Positions 1-11,572 of a stretch of 64,000 bases of DNA are shown piece by piece. This DNA is from Kappaphycus alvarezii (lineage: Eukaryota > Rhodophyta > Florideophyceae > Gigartinales > Solieriaceae): positions 310,001-374,000 of the forward strand of contig NADL03000035.1 of assembly GCA_002205965.3 (NCBI GenBank). Direction: 5' to 3'. The notes beneath the pieces were generated by a model that searched no databases, was not told where the DNA came from, and saw only the letters and a program-made list of their open reading frames with translations. The translations under genes and the position numbers were made by a program. Positions within the stretch are counted from its first letter, which is position 1. Every line of letters begins with the position of its first letter.

Positions 1-2034
1 TTCCCGCCTGATGAATACTTCACGAAACGAATGCATAAGAGTATGAAAATAGAGACGGAAGTATCTCTGCCAGATTATTTTATAATTTTAGCAGCTCTAA
101 CATTATGATTTATCCACCGAACTCTCCCTACGTTCTATCTTTTCTGGCCAAAGTGTAATTATTTCCGGCACCTTAGCGACCCCGAACTTGGGCATGCGTG
201 TAGTTTATCGTTCTAATCCTGCGAATAAATCAGCTCGAACTCACGGCCGTTCTTTAAGTTCAGCTTCAATTTATCTTTCTTTTATTCTGTACGTCCTAGG
301 CTATCTAATCCTAAACTTCTACGCGACGCTACCCGGGGTATAAATGACACAGTTTGAGCCTCGCGTATGCGCGAGATTGAATGGGCGACAAGTGGGCACT
401 TAGTATAAAATTGGAATTTGAATTTGAAACACGTAGGGGTGTTCAAGCAGTCTCCAGGTTATTGCATCTATAAATGAAGTTTCGTCTCATTTACAGTATG
501 GTAAACTTCCTTTCTCACTCTTTCAATGTTTACGCCTGCTCTTTTTCAATATTTGTTTCTTATCGCCCGGAGCGCGGACCATGCTGGCCTCGGGCGTCGA
601 GGCACCAAGATCAAGCGGGTCTTATGAAGCGCGAGTCCTCGCTTCGGAGCCCTCGTTGTGTCGATTTTTTTTGCCGCTTTGGTTAGATTGTCATACTTCG
701 CCTCTACTGCACGTTGGGTCGATCTGGGAAAAGGTTGTGTGGAAGGACTACCTCCTCGATAAGGCTCAGCAATGCTCAGTGTACCCTGCCCCACTCAACC
801 AATGCTGTATTTGTTATAGCAAGCGAGGGGTCCCAGATGTTTCTGTCCTGCCGGTTCTACTCAAGATCGCTCTCTTCGAGAATAAGTCGCTGTGATGGTG
901 GCTTTCCGTAAGCACACCGCTTACACCGGGAGCTTTATAATCCGTTGCTTTCTCGGTTTGCCGAGATTTTCATTGGGAGAATTTTCTTCCCTCCTCTTTT
1001 CGGAAGCAGGCATTGATTAAGTCGTGGCCGTGCTTTTTGCTGTTTAGCAGGCCCACTTAAATCTTTAAATAACGTCCCAGTTTCTCCTCTCCAGGTTACG
1101 GTACTGTACTGTCTATGTGCTGTGCAATTTGTTCAGTGCAAATTCAAGTCGCCACCGGCCGAACTTTACTGTAAGATTTTTCTGTAAGTTTGTGTCTGGG
1201 ATTGCTATGGCTAAAATTATTCAATTAATTAGACCGGATTGGTGCGTTGTCGAGGATTCGACGACTCCATTCAATGTAAACACATAAGAAAGCAATTCGG
1301 ACTGAGTGGCGCGAAAGGCAGTGAGATAGAAGAAGAGAGAAAGAAAATAGACTACATTCGTTTTTCTTCCCCTGCTAAGGTGCTCCGCCAAGCCATCTTC
1401 TCTGATTCCGCATTCGTCTCCCTCCGTCCTCTTTTCTGGTACAATTTACTTCACAGCCTGCGTGCCTTCATTGAAGGATTCTTAGCCACGTGTTACACTG
1501 TGGTAACACTATGGCCTCGCGAGCCTACAAGGGGTATTCCATCAACAGTTTGAGATCAATTGGCAGGCTGAATTCCAAATGGTACAGTATTCATTTCGCT
1601 GATGCAGGATCCATAACCTTACAGTACATTTTTCTTGTGCAATGATGTGTTTTCATGGAACATGTGGCCTCACTTCAAGAAATGACATTACTGTACTTTC
1701 CAAACAATAAATAGGGGGTTTACGCACTCACTCTTCAGATTTAAATATGACTTAATTTGCCATTTGCATTACAGTCTGTAAGCCAATAGTGAAATTTTGG
1801 CGCTGAAATACTTTCCTTTAGTAAAGACCTTTGAGCTGTATTTGACGGCAACGACGCAACCATTATCCTCATTCTCAAACCCGTCAACCCACGAACTCCT
1901 GGGAGTTGGACCACTCCATTTCTCAAGCACCATCCCCTAACATCCAAACACAAACCAGCAGTAACCTCTATCCCCTCCCCAATCAATGGTACTCTCACCT
2001 TGCCAAGCACCTAGCGGTGCGAATGTCTTGATCG
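1..2034. other. No recognisable gene
   Basis: No reading frame here resembles a known protein, and the short open frames overlap on both strands without a consistent coding pattern. Scattered TACAGTA/TACTGTA motifs occur near 1,100 and between 1,575 and 1,700, as in the other intergenic regions of the window. The last few hundred bases lie immediately upstream of the Harbinger Myb-like gene and may contain the end of that element, but I could not identify terminal inverted repeats by eye. Confidence 0.5.
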
Positions 2035-3049
2035 ATGACAATAACTTCAACGTCCCACTCCCCCTCTGTTCCAGCGCCGATCCCATCTGCATCCACCCCA
2101 TCCGCTGCTGTCGCCATGCCCCGAGCTGTCCGGACCACGCCATTTAACATCACATACGCTGCTCCAACCAGCCCCTCTGCAAATCAACCCACTCCTATTC
2201 GACCGACCTCTCCACTTCCTCCAGTAGACAAGCCTCCTGTTGATGCCATCCACAATGCTCCGCTACCTGCAATTACTTCTGCTGCCGCTGAGGAAGTGAC
2301 GATTGTGGAGATAACACCCAGAAAGGAGAGAAAAGGCCGACACGCGAGATTTTCGCCGGAAGAGGATCTTATTCTTGTCCGTGAGGTCGCTGCAGCAAAA
2401 AACCACGTTTCATAATATGGCACTGTGAGCAAAAAATTTGAGGAAGCTGCGGGAAAGGCGAATGAGAACCAACTCATTGGACAAAAAGTGACTGAGAAAT
2501 GCGTGCAAGATAGGTATAAGAGATTACAACCGGCGTTCGATAGGTCTGATAAGAGTGATAAGTTTAGGTCGGGAGTCGGTGGGGAGTTTGACGAGATGGA
2601 TGAGCTGCTCACGATGTTCCGGGAAGCTCGACATGACATAGAGGCGAAGAAGGGGGCGTAGAAAAGAGCCGAAAAAGAGTTGGATGATGAAAAGGAACAC
2701 GTGATGAAATAATCGGCAAGCATGGCTACAAGTAAACGGGTTTCAGATACTGACGGGGATATTGGGTAAGCGAGCTCAATGGATTCCTAGGTCGTTCATG
2801 TTAGTTAGCCACAGCGAGTCGTTGGGCCTACGGGTGAGATGGAGCGCTTTGCGATAAACTTGCGAAATATACATCTGGCTCCTATCGAGCTGGATAAATA
2901 AAAGCCTTGCGTTTGAAAAAGAAAAAGTGGCAATGGATGCCATGGAATGGGAAAAAGAGCACGAAGAGCGCCGTGAGGCTCTGAAAGCGAGTCAGGAGTT
3001 AGAGCTTGCAAAATTCCGCCTCTTGATGGACACGTTCAAGAATAAGTAA
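2035..3049 (+). pseudogene. Harbinger Myb/SANT-like DNA-binding protein, broken
   Basis: The N-terminus is a Pro/Ser/Thr-rich low-complexity region of about 95 residues. It is followed by a Myb/SANT-like domain starting RHARFSPEEDLILVREV and continuing after an in-frame stop (TAA at 2,413-2,415) with a segment containing VQDRYKRLQPAFDRSD and GEFDEMDELLTMFREARHD. Two more in-frame stops follow (near 2,659 and 2,710). The coiled-coil tail (EKVAMDAMEWEKEHEERR ... FRLLMDTFKNK) lies in another frame and ends at 3,049, so at least one frameshift is also present. In this family the Myb-like protein binds transposon ends and helps import the nuclease. The start was chosen at the first ATG of the open frame. 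The family call is strong because the partner nuclease is adjacent. Confidence 0.8.
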
Positions 3050-3059
3050 AAGGATGGTT

Positions 3060-4110
3060 TAGTATATTCCATATCGTCGATGATTTGGAGGAATTCGACC
3101 AACGTTGGAGGCGGGCAGCTGAAATAACGCGACGTCTGCTGCAGATAAAAGCAGATCCGTATGTTGTTTAACAGCATGGCGGCTAGATAAAGGGATCCCA
3201 CAGGGGACTCAAGTACCTTCATCTTACGCTCAAATCTATTGAAGTAAAGTACGCCTTGATTTCCTTGTACACCCACTCCACTGTCACTTGCCCCTTGGAC
3301 ATCCCTCGGTTAAAAGCTGGTGGATACGGCTGCAGGTAGCTTCCCTGGTATGGAACCTCTAAATACCACCTTCTATTATACCGTGAATCCCCGTATAAGC
3401 AGTATGTCACCCCTCCAGTATCCAAAACCACTGGTAGCGTACCTTCTAGTTCGCTTCGACATCAAAGATTCCAATCATGCCTACGGCCCTCTAGAGGTCC
3501 GAAAGCATGTAAAATTAAGCCTTCGAGCCCCGTAGCAGTGTGAAACTAGAGTGCGTGCTTCCTTTTGTGGGCCCTTATGCTAATAAATGTAGCATATGGG
3601 AACTACTAGGCCTCAAAATTCCGATTGCTGTACCATCAATAAACCCAACACAGTTCGTTAGCCCATTGAGTTTAGTTCTTATCTTATCTGCATACAACGC
3701 AGCCCTTCTGTTCATTAACTGGCTTGATAACCCTGCTCTGAGGGCGTTTCTTTTCGTCGATAGGACCCACTCCAGGCCCTCCCAGAAATTTTCTGAGAGA
3801 TGGGATGAGTGTTTGCCAAAGGGAACCTCCAAATCAACCCACCTTGACGGCGTTGCTAATCGACGCAGTATTATGCAACATGAAAGCATCTCATTCACAG
3901 CATATCGATTTCGCGATGTGCCAGATTATGTCACTGGCCAGTCGATCACCCGCATTACCTTCACAATATCGCCTTTCTCGAAGCGAAACAGACTGAGGCA
4001 GTCTCTATTACTTAGTATGTTAAAAATGAAAGTAAAGTTGGATAGGCTTATCCTTTTACTTGGCCACGGTTATCAGCGAGAAAGTTGACGAAAAAGCCGA
4101 TTCTCCGTTG
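3060..4110 (-). pseudogene. Harbinger DDE nuclease (transposase), broken
   Basis: Reading the minus strand, the recognisable blocks in order are FRFEKGDIVKVMRVIDWP (about 3,990-3,935), a helical region with RRLATPSRWVDLEVPFGKHS (about 3,870-3,810), VGFIDGTAIGILRPS with the first catalytic Asp (about 3,650-3,605), LYGDSRY with the second Asp (about 3,395), and VTVEWVYKEIKAYF with the catalytic Glu (about 3,290). The C-terminal block containing SLYLAAMLLNNIRICFY lies at about 3,200-3,140. All three DDE acidic residues are visible, but the blocks lie in different frames with several stops. This matches the DDE_Tnp_4/PIF-Harbinger nuclease family. An N-terminal extension up to about 4,330 may belong to it but was not recognised. 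Confidence 0.82.
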
Positions 4111-4764
4111 GTCAAGCGGCGCTTGGCTAAAACTTGAAGTGCAATCTTCCAAGTGCGGAGGCGATCGATGCATTTGGGCTGCGTGAAGTTTATCAACCGA
4201 CCCGTTGTCATCTTCGATGAATGTAATGTTGGTCTGGGAGGGTTCGGAGTATTAGCGCACACACTAATACTCACATACACTACCATGAATGGCAGGCGTA
4301 ATCGAACCCTCGACGGCATGAGAAATAAATCCATCCCACTTTTCTGATAATTGTAAACTTATCATAAGCACAATTTAATTGCAAAAATTCGTGAAGCGTA
4401 ATCTTTCTAATTATCCGAAAAATTTCCACCTATTGGGGTGATGTAAATTTGGACACGTGTCAAAACTACTTTACAGTATTGCGCAAGATGTGCAATTTAT
4501 TGGAAATTTCGACCAACTGATCCGAGTATGCGCCGGATCTCGTTGACAACGTTTCTCGTCACGTGAGCTTGAGCTTGCAATGGAATCGCTGGATCACCAA
4601 TGATACGGCACAGGCACTACAATACGTTCCCTTATTCCATTATTCCACCCGAAATCGAATCGCCCGACTGTATTGCTCCTCCGATCCAATACTGCCTCAG
4701 TGGCTTACATCTCCACCCGCCGCATTCCCTACATTTCAAGCGCACTTAAGCCTTGGGCAGCGAA

Positions 4765-5761
4765 ATGGCGCCCCCAACAAGCGGCAAAAAGTCTTTCAAA
4801 GACCTTCGTAACGGTGCCTTATTGCAAATGGCGGAGGCGGCAACACTTGGCCTTCCTTTTGAAGTATGGAAGACAAGAATGGGTAGATTTCGTAATGAGG
4901 CTACTGTAGAGGCGTTCCGCAATGTATATCACACAGCGGGAGGAGTAGTGCGAGTGGGGTGGGGCATTTTGGAGAGGGTTTGCCCCAAAAATGGTTGAGA
5001 GTGCGTCCAAGGGGCAGTGCTCATGGTTGCAAAGGAAGGGATCAAGGATGTGTGTGGAAGGCCGGACTGTCACCCTTTGCTGCAGCGTTGCTTGGGGGCG
5101 CGGGAGGTGGTGTCTGTCAGGTCGTTGTCATGGGGCCTTGTACTTACTTGGTATGTTGACAGTAGCTTGATGAATGCCGGTGGGGTTGGGAGAGGCGAGG
5201 TTGCTGATATTCTTTGTTTGACATGTTGTTGGATGCCTTGTTTTTATCATTCCTGTTGTTATTTATTTGGATTCGGTTCGGGTCAGGTGACGCAGCGGTG
5301 ACAGGAGGCAAGAGCACGAATGCGTTGGTGCTCGCGCGGGAGACGTATGCACGGAGCGGGTTGAAAGGATTTTATCCTGGAGGGAGTGCGATTGCATTTC
5401 GGCAGGCCACCAATTGGGCATCGCGGCAGGGGTTGACAGAGTTTGTACGTATTCGAATGCGACGATACAAATATGGAGATGAGAGAGCCAAGTTAACAAA
5501 GGGGGATGAGGCGTTGTGTGGAGTGATCGGGGGAACGTTATCAAGTTGGAATCATCCGTTTGAGGTGGCCAGGATTGAGATGCAGGCTAGAGCGAATGCT
5601 GGGGAGTCGGCAATGGGGATGGGGAGTGTGATGAGGATGGTAGTGCGTGATAATGGGTGGTTGGGGTTGTTTCAAGGGTGGTGCCGAGGATTGGACTAAA
5701 TATTTGGCAGACTTTGTTTATGGTTAGTTTGGTCCATGTGATTGGAGATATCAAGAAATGA
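4765..5761 (+). CDS. Mitochondrial carrier family (SLC25-type) transporter
   Basis: The frame opens at ATG 4,765; an upstream TTG is less likely. It reads about 80 residues (QMAEAATLGLPFEVWKTRMGRF resembles the first carrier repeat, where Pro-x-Glu replaces the usual Pro-x-Asp). A second repeat has ALLGGAGGGVCQVVVMGPCTYL, then an intron at 5,151-5,286. The rest contains ARSGLKGFYPGGSAIAFRQ and GVIGGTLSSWNHPFEVARIE, again a P-F-E-V-A-R signature. The last helix (VVPRIGLNIWQTLFM) ends at a TGA at 5,759-5,761. This fits a six-helix mitochondrial inner-membrane carrier with the conserved Pro positions and a citrate/tricarboxylate-like feel, but the substrate cannot be assigned. Frame changes near 4,970, 5,085, 5,290 and 5,685 indicate indels in the sequence or a recently disabled gene. 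Confidence 0.75.
5151..5286 (+). other. Intron in mitochondrial carrier gene
   Basis: A 136-nt segment begins GTATGT and ends CAG. It separates the coding block ending GPCTYL from the one beginning AAVTGGKST. The interior has stops in all useful frames and is T-rich before the acceptor. The downstream exon needs one extra base to keep frame, so the precise join is uncertain. Confidence 0.65.
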
Positions 5762-8601
5762 GCGAGGAGGATTGGGATCGTCATTTGGAAGTAGTGAAAT
5801 GAAAGGGAAAGTAGCCAGCGGTAATTCAAGGTAACCAAGCGGGGACACCAGCAGGATCGAGACTTCACAGTGAAAGACCTTGAGGGCATTGACCTTCAGC
5901 CCGTGTCATTTAGTCCATGTGGCCTGCGAAGTGGTCATTTTGTAAGCTGGGCCGTCTCGATGCAGGACGAAGTAATCCGTCATTTTACTAGAAACCTCAT
6001 GAAAAATATCACCTAGTCGCATTCCTATCAGACTAGTGCTACTTGGTAAACCAGCTGTATGGCTCACATTCGATCGCTTCTTGCTCATATTCTCGCCAGC
6101 TCAGGAACTGTGGGAGGCGTGCAAAGCTCGATCAAAACCGAGGGATGCGGGAACGAGTCAATGAGATCTTGTGTTGAAAATGAGTACTTAACGTACGACG
6201 ATGACAAATGCAGCCTGTATCACAACACCCAGATCCCACTTACAGACACATCTGCCATAAGGATAATCTATTGGAAGGGAACCAACTGGTACATGTACCG
6301 TAGAACTTTGAACCACCGTAGGATCTGTTTCACAATTTTGGAAAGACCGCTACTATCACCGGGTTCTACCAATTCTCTACGCCCTTTGTCTGTACTCATT
6401 CATTACAGCTACTGCACAACCGGCTCGCTGTGATTGAGTCTCATTTTGTCCTTGGCTTGCGCGGGAGGGCGAGCGGACACCCGTTTTACTGATGCCATAA
6501 AGTTACTACCGACTGTCACGCGAGGCGCATGATTGTCGCATGTTTGTCGCTGCAGAGCGTCCCATGTTTGTGCTGCAGACATGTTGAGAAAAGCGCAACC
6601 AGGCGGAGATTCTACGTTACTTTACACACGGATGCTGTCACGCTATAGATATGGAAACGAATACGGGCTTATGCCCATCAGGTAGGCCATTCATTGTGAG
6701 AGAGATGCTTCCTCATTCTCATAAAACTTCCAAACGGCTCGGCTTTGGCATGTGAGGGCAGAGGGCCCGATGGCCGCCCCGTAGATTTCGAGGGCCTCCC
6801 CACTGGTGAACCATGGTGGGATGGAGGCTAAGCTGGCAGGTCTGAAGTGGTCAGCGCGCTTTTTGATGGCCAGCATGTATAATGATGGTCTTGCTCAAGT
6901 TGCGTTGGAAATCCTGCGCGTTGTAAAGCTCACGAATGATATAAAGCGCTTCCTGCAGGTAATTGCGACCTATGATGCCGTGGTCAGCGAATCAGATGTG
7001 CAGTTTGAAATACCAGCTGGCATCTATTACACATATAAGAGAGCGATGTTCCCTGGAGTACAGGAGCAGCATCCTGGCAGGGTCTCCCAATAACGCTCCT
7101 TTCCTGCTGCTCAAGAATGTGCGCGGGGAAGTCAACTTGACAAGGCGCAGCCGGGGAATTTAGTCGCGTGGAAAGGCGCTCAGGGAACTTTAGCTCTGCC
7201 GCAGGCGTTGAGGGCATTTGTAGCATCATTGCGTACCATGTAGTATTCACAGCTCCCAGGCAATTGCAGACTATCCGCTCGTCTTGCACATAGCGCCAAT
7301 TCGATAGCGGACTCTATCAGCCATTTGCCGTGGAGCGAGGTAATCTTACCATTCGGAATGAGCGGAAGGGAGTTGACACGCGGGGACCGGGCGCCTGGTG
7401 GACAGTTATAGGTCTTGTCGCACTATGCGCGTGGATGACTACGGCAGCGGTCTTCGGTCCACATGCCATTCCTCAAGCAAGAGCGATAAATGCCGTGCTA
7501 CCCTGGACTGTAGGGAAGGTATCCCCGTCGGTATAGGTCAGCTTAGGTATATCGCATCTAGGTACGCGCGGAATGACCGGGGGTTTACAGGCCGAAAACC
7601 CCTACGTCAAGGGATATGTTGGTGTTTGGTAGTGGTAGCAGCAGTCAGAACCGCATGGGATCGGGTTGCGGAGTTTATTTATTGCTCATGCACAGGGCAA
7701 CGCATCGGACGCCGGCCTCTGTGAGTATGGGTGCATAAGGGGTTCCGACACCTACAGTTGCTGCGTTGGGGTAGTTGGTTTAGTATGTGACACGCTAAAC
7801 TTCTCGTTGGGTTGTCCCTTGCAGCTGCCGAGTGCCGTTTCATTGCGCCTGCGTTGCTCGGTGAATAGATGAGGGCGGCAGCTTACATAAGTCTTGAAGG
7901 TTCTCAATGAGACCAAGGTCATCGTCTGCGCACTCGCAGTGTTTCTTTCGCGCTCGCTGAAGTTCTCTGCAATGGCGTAAAAGTCTTAGGATCAGCAAAG
8001 TAGCAGAGCTGAACGGAGAAGACATTTTTCTCGCCGTACGCGCGGTGGTTCGGAGGCAAGTGGTCGGGCTGAAGTACGTCCTTGGCTTGACACAGGCCAC
8101 GAGTTGGCGGACGTAGTGGCAATGGTGCGCTGCGTCTCGGGGGGGGTGATTGGAAAGTGCGATTTCGCCGAGTACTCAGGCTAGGCAGGATATGAAGGAC
8201 ATTGGGGAGGGGCGGACAGAACGACCGCGGGTGGATGAGGGTAGCCGGGGACGCGGTGACGACCGAAGCGCGTAAGCAAGGAGGGGGAGAGTGTACGCGC
8301 TATACTTACCCGCCGCATTGCCTCCAAAGAAGAGCGCCAGTTCCAGACTCCAATCCGGACGGAGCATTGGCAACCGGGCTTGCTATCTGCCCCTCGACGG
8401 TTACGAGTGTTCTTGACAATATATCGGATCAAATACATTAGTATCGTACTTACACCTGTTCGTTTTAAGATAAATACTATCAGATACACTTTGCCCAAAT
8501 CATCCCCTCGGCCTGTCTACTTCAACAGCCAATCCTGGCTGTGGTCTGCTTTCCCAATGCCATCCAGCCACCTCATCATCAATTTTACTCTGCTCCCAAC
8601 C
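5762..8601. other. Unassigned region with possible decayed minus-strand ORF
   Basis: No feature here can be named. Between 8,100 and 6,690 on the minus strand, stretches of plausible protein appear in changing frames, for example CEYYMVRNDATNALNACGRA (about 7,245-7,185) and RADHFRPASLASIPPWF followed by SGEALEIYGAAIG (about 6,860-6,765). They hint at a decayed or frameshifted protein, but I recognise no family. On the plus strand a 124-codon frame at 6,059-6,433 has no recognisable motif. Base composition is similar to the surrounding gene-bearing DNA. Confidence 0.35.
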
Positions 8602-9378
8602 ATGCCTCCCCACCCCTCTCTCCCACAGCCGCTCGACAAAAATTCCTACAATCACTTGATGCCCTCCGCAGCCCGCGCACCCGCATTACAAAACCCTCCT
8701 CCAGCTCCGTCACCCCATCCCGGCCCATATCCTCCATTTCCAAGCGCGCATCCCCTCCCATAAACGCCCAGTCCGGCCACCCCCCCCATTCCGATATCTC
8801 CGATCCAAAAACTCGAGATTTTTCACGCTACCTCGATGACCACCATCCCCTTCGCCTCATTTTCATCGGTCACAATCCATCCGAAGTTAGCTGGGCCAAG
8901 GCGGCACCGTATGCACATAGGTCAAACCGATTTTGGCCTTTGCTTGAGGCGTCTGGAATGGTACCTGCCGAACTTGCGCAACCGCAACACTTTCAACGGT
9001 TACCACATGCTTATGGGATAGGTTTTGCCGATCTCTTTGTCACCAGCGGCAGCGATTCGTCCAAGGTGAACATCGATGAGGGACTCCTTACGACGCGAGG
9101 TGATGGCACGCTTGGTAAGCGGTACCGGTAACGTCGCCCCGAAAATCTTGTGTTGCGTCTCGAAAATTGTGGCCAAGAAACTTTTGAGCGGATGGAAGGG
9201 AGATTACGGAAGGGCGGGGCTGGGGAGAGATTGGGGATTGAATGAGATGGGCGAATCTGAAATCTGGGTTCTGCCCTCAACAAGCGGCCGCGCCGGTTTG
9301 ACTAATGCGCAAAGGTTGGCCCCATTTCGAGACCTTGCTGAGTATCTTGCACAGATACCCTGGAACAAGGGAGATTGA
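8602..9378 (+). CDS. MUG/TDG-like uracil-DNA glycosylase superfamily protein
   Basis: Members of this superfamily remove uracil or thymine from mismatched base pairs in base-excision repair. The best start is ATG 8,602. A Ser/Pro-rich N-terminal region of about 75 residues precedes the catalytic domain. Visible motifs are LRLIFIGHNPSEVSW (equivalent to the family GxNPG/S active-site loop), PYAHRSNRFWPLLEASG, YGIGFADLFV, and near the C-terminus EIWVLPSTSGRAGLTNAQR, the substrate-recognition loop with its Ser-Thr-Ser-Gly-Arg core. The order and spacing match MUG-type enzymes. Two frame changes (about 8,630 and 9,095) interrupt the reading frame, probably single-base indels. The stop is at 9,376-9,378. 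The gene is convergent with the guanylate-kinase gene, about 235 bp away. Confidence 0.82.
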
Positions 9379-9612
9379 GGTCATTCAAGTAATGGAGACA
9401 CTATGTACGTGATTCATCTGGCATTCCGCTCCTGTGAGTTGCCTCTACGCAGCGTGATGCCGCTTACCGATTCGTACTGGCCTCTCTCATGGAAGCGACA
9501 AACGCCGATGTTGTCATTGATAGGATCAAAGTGGATTCTTGCATAAACCCTCCTGACAGTCCTTGCCCCCTCACCCATACATGTGATGAGCCCTAGAGTT
9601 TGAATGCCGCTA
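9379..9612. other. Convergent intergenic spacer
   Basis: About 230 bp lies between the 3' ends of the glycosylase gene (+) and the guanylate-kinase gene (-). Both 3' untranslated regions must fall here. No further open frame or repeat is evident. Confidence 0.5.
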
Positions 9613-11154
9613 TTATTGCGACATCGGTGCCGCTTGGTTCACAAAAACGCGCAGCTCTTGATACGCCTCCTCAAGTTGTGCATTGATAACAATTAAATCA
9701 AAAACGTTGTTGGTAGCAGCATAAGTCATCTCCCTGGTCGCGGTATCCATTCTTTTTTTCAACGTCTCCGCAGTCTCAGTACCTCTCGCCCAATCTTTCC
9801 TCCAAAACTTCCATCGATGGCGGTGCAATCCATACAAATCTTGCATCCCACTCCAAGCCTGTCTTCTTCCTAAATGCCTCCACGCCTTGAACATCCAAAT
9901 CCACATACAAACACGACCACCGCGTAGCACCTCCCCACAGCCTCATAAGACGTCCCGTAGCACTGCCCATGCACCCGAGCATATTCCACAAACTCGTCTT
10001 GTTCCACCATTCTCTCAAACTCCTCATGTCCAACGAAACTGTAGTCCACACCATCCACCTCCCCCTCTCTTCTCTCCCTCGTCGTATGTGAAACACTGTA
10101 CGCAAATCGATTTGGATACTCCTCCATTAGTCGATGTATCAGGGTACTTTTCCCCACCCCCGACGGCCCCGCAATCACAAACACCTTTTGCCCCACGCCC
10201 AAAACCGTGGCATCATTCTGATAACCATCAGCGGCAAACTTTTGTGCGTCCCTCCTGCTCTTAACTTGCCTCGCCACGGCCCCAAGCACAGTGCCGACCA
10301 TACCAGTTTTCCCCACTTCCACGGTAGCCAAGCCATCGACAATTTCTCGCCTGTTCTCCACAAAAGCGGGACTTTGTAACACAATAACCCCCCACAACAG
10401 CCAAGGCCTGAGCTTTGTCAATTGCTTCTCCCCGCGAAGCCAAAAGTGCGAATGGTAAGGCAGGAACCAAAAACCTGAGGGCCAGTAACCTCGCCCAAGG
10501 CCCCCCTCCCATGAGGTCGACACCCCGTTGCAACATGGCCAAATAAACGACAGCACCAACGACGCCAGACCAAATGGCCTAGCCAACGCAAAACCTCCGA
10601 GACCAGCAACCAAGACAGCACCAAAGGCTCCAACAGCGACAGTCTCCCTCATCAAATCACGCTTCAAGGCCTCGTACTCACGCCTTGCCACCTCCCTCTC
10701 CTGTTCATTTATGACGACTTGAGCGTACCCATCCCTCGTTCCCGTAACGCGATAGGCATCCTGTTCAGGCACATATTGAGCAGGAGTGACTCGAACTTGA
10801 GCCACATCCATCCATTTGGCAGTTTGTTTGCGTGCGGCTGCATTTGGGACGGCGAATAAATCACGGCCCAATCGACGTAGTTCAATGACATCTACAATAT
10901 GGGTGAGGCGGGAGGGATTGTAACGGACGTCGGATACTAAACCGAGGGCATCTTCATTTGGCCCAGCGACCGGCATAAAGGACGATGTCACCTTGTTCGG
11001 GGATGAGAAAGCCGCGCGGATCGTTGGGAGGGGAGGCTGGGGTTTGGACTTTGGATTGCGGTGAGAGGGCACGAGAGGGACGGATTGCGAGGGTGTGAGG
11101 AGCGGGTTTGGGGGATGGAAGCGCGGAGGTAACGGGGATGAAGGTTGAGAACAT
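9613..11154 (-). CDS. Guanylate kinase fused to N-terminal membrane module
   Basis: The C-terminal half is guanylate kinase, which phosphorylates GMP to GDP with ATP. The P-loop is IAGPSGVGKSTLIHRL (about 10,170-10,125). It is followed by SVSHTTRERREGEVDGVDYSF for GMP binding, then the F-VEYARVHGQCYGTS block, a DLDVQGVEAFRKK block and a C-terminal helix ending QAAPMSQ. The N-terminal half of about 270 residues starts at ATG 11,154 with a Ser/Pro/Ala-rich presequence. It contains GDIVLYAGRW, then EYEALKRDLMRETVAVGAFGAVL and two or more hydrophobic segments (for example RFLVPALPFALLA). The KRDLMRET-plus-TM layout is reminiscent of plastid AtpI/CGL160-like proteins; this is a guess from memory of the pattern. 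At least four one-base frame changes (about 10,965, 10,535, 10,400, 9,960 and perhaps 9,790) interrupt it. The upstream repeat cluster is shared with a divergent gene. Confidence 0.78.
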
Positions 11155-11279
11155 GACGAGTCGATGCGGTTGAGGATGGTGGGAGTAGGAAGTTTATGCC
11201 AAAGGGCGAGCTTGTTCGCTCTGACCAAGATCTTTGGACTTGTGAGATCAGCAACTGTAATTTGAGAGTCGTTTGAGGA

Positions 11280-11355
11280 ATTACAGTATTGTACAGTATT
11301 GTACAGTATTGTACAGTGCTGATCACTGTAATGTCCTGAGTATACAGTACAGTTA
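11280..11355. repeat. TACAGTA repeat cluster in a divergent promoter
   Basis: A tandem run of the 11-bp unit TGTACAGTATT is repeated three to four times. It is followed by further TACAGTAC copies on both strands. It lies between the 5' ends of the guanylate-kinase gene (-, ATG at 11,154) and the glycosyltransferase gene (+, ATG at 11,573), so it occupies the shared promoter region. The half-sites TACAGTA and TACTGTA are reverse complements, so the tract can form hairpins or bind a dimeric factor. No function is shown by the sequence. Confidence 0.8.
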
Positions 11356-11572
11356 CTACTGGTCGGTTCAAACTCAATCACCGACTGCGTTCCGATTCAG
11401 TCCAGTGGCCCTTCTCTTCCCCAACCTGCAATTCGGTCAGCGGCAGTCCACTCCTCCACTCCTACCCGTCCCTCCTCCCCCCGTCCATTGCGTCATCACC
11501 GCCTCGTCTCCAACCCTCCTCCCAAAACGCATGTACTAACTCTCCCCCCCTCCCGACCAAAAGTCACACAAC

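Larger units (their letters stand above)
2035..4110. mobile_element. PIF/Harbinger DNA transposon, degenerate
   Basis: Two halves typical of PIF/Harbinger elements lie side by side: a Myb/SANT-like DNA-binding protein on the plus strand (2,035-3,049) and a DDE-type nuclease on the minus strand (about 3,060-4,110). In this superfamily both proteins are needed for transposition. The two genes converge, ending within a few bases of each other. Both are broken by stops and frameshifts, so this copy is dead as an autonomous element. Terminal inverted repeats and the 3-bp target duplication expected for the family were not located. Confidence 0.8.

Noticed and set aside
1239..1553. 104-codon plus-strand frame in the first 2 kb
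   Set aside because: No motif, no ATG at the start of the codon series, and no consistent coding bias.
4285..4320. tRNA B-box-like sequence on the minus strand (GGGTTCGATTACGCC)
   Set aside because: No matching A box, acceptor stem or cloverleaf could be drawn around it.
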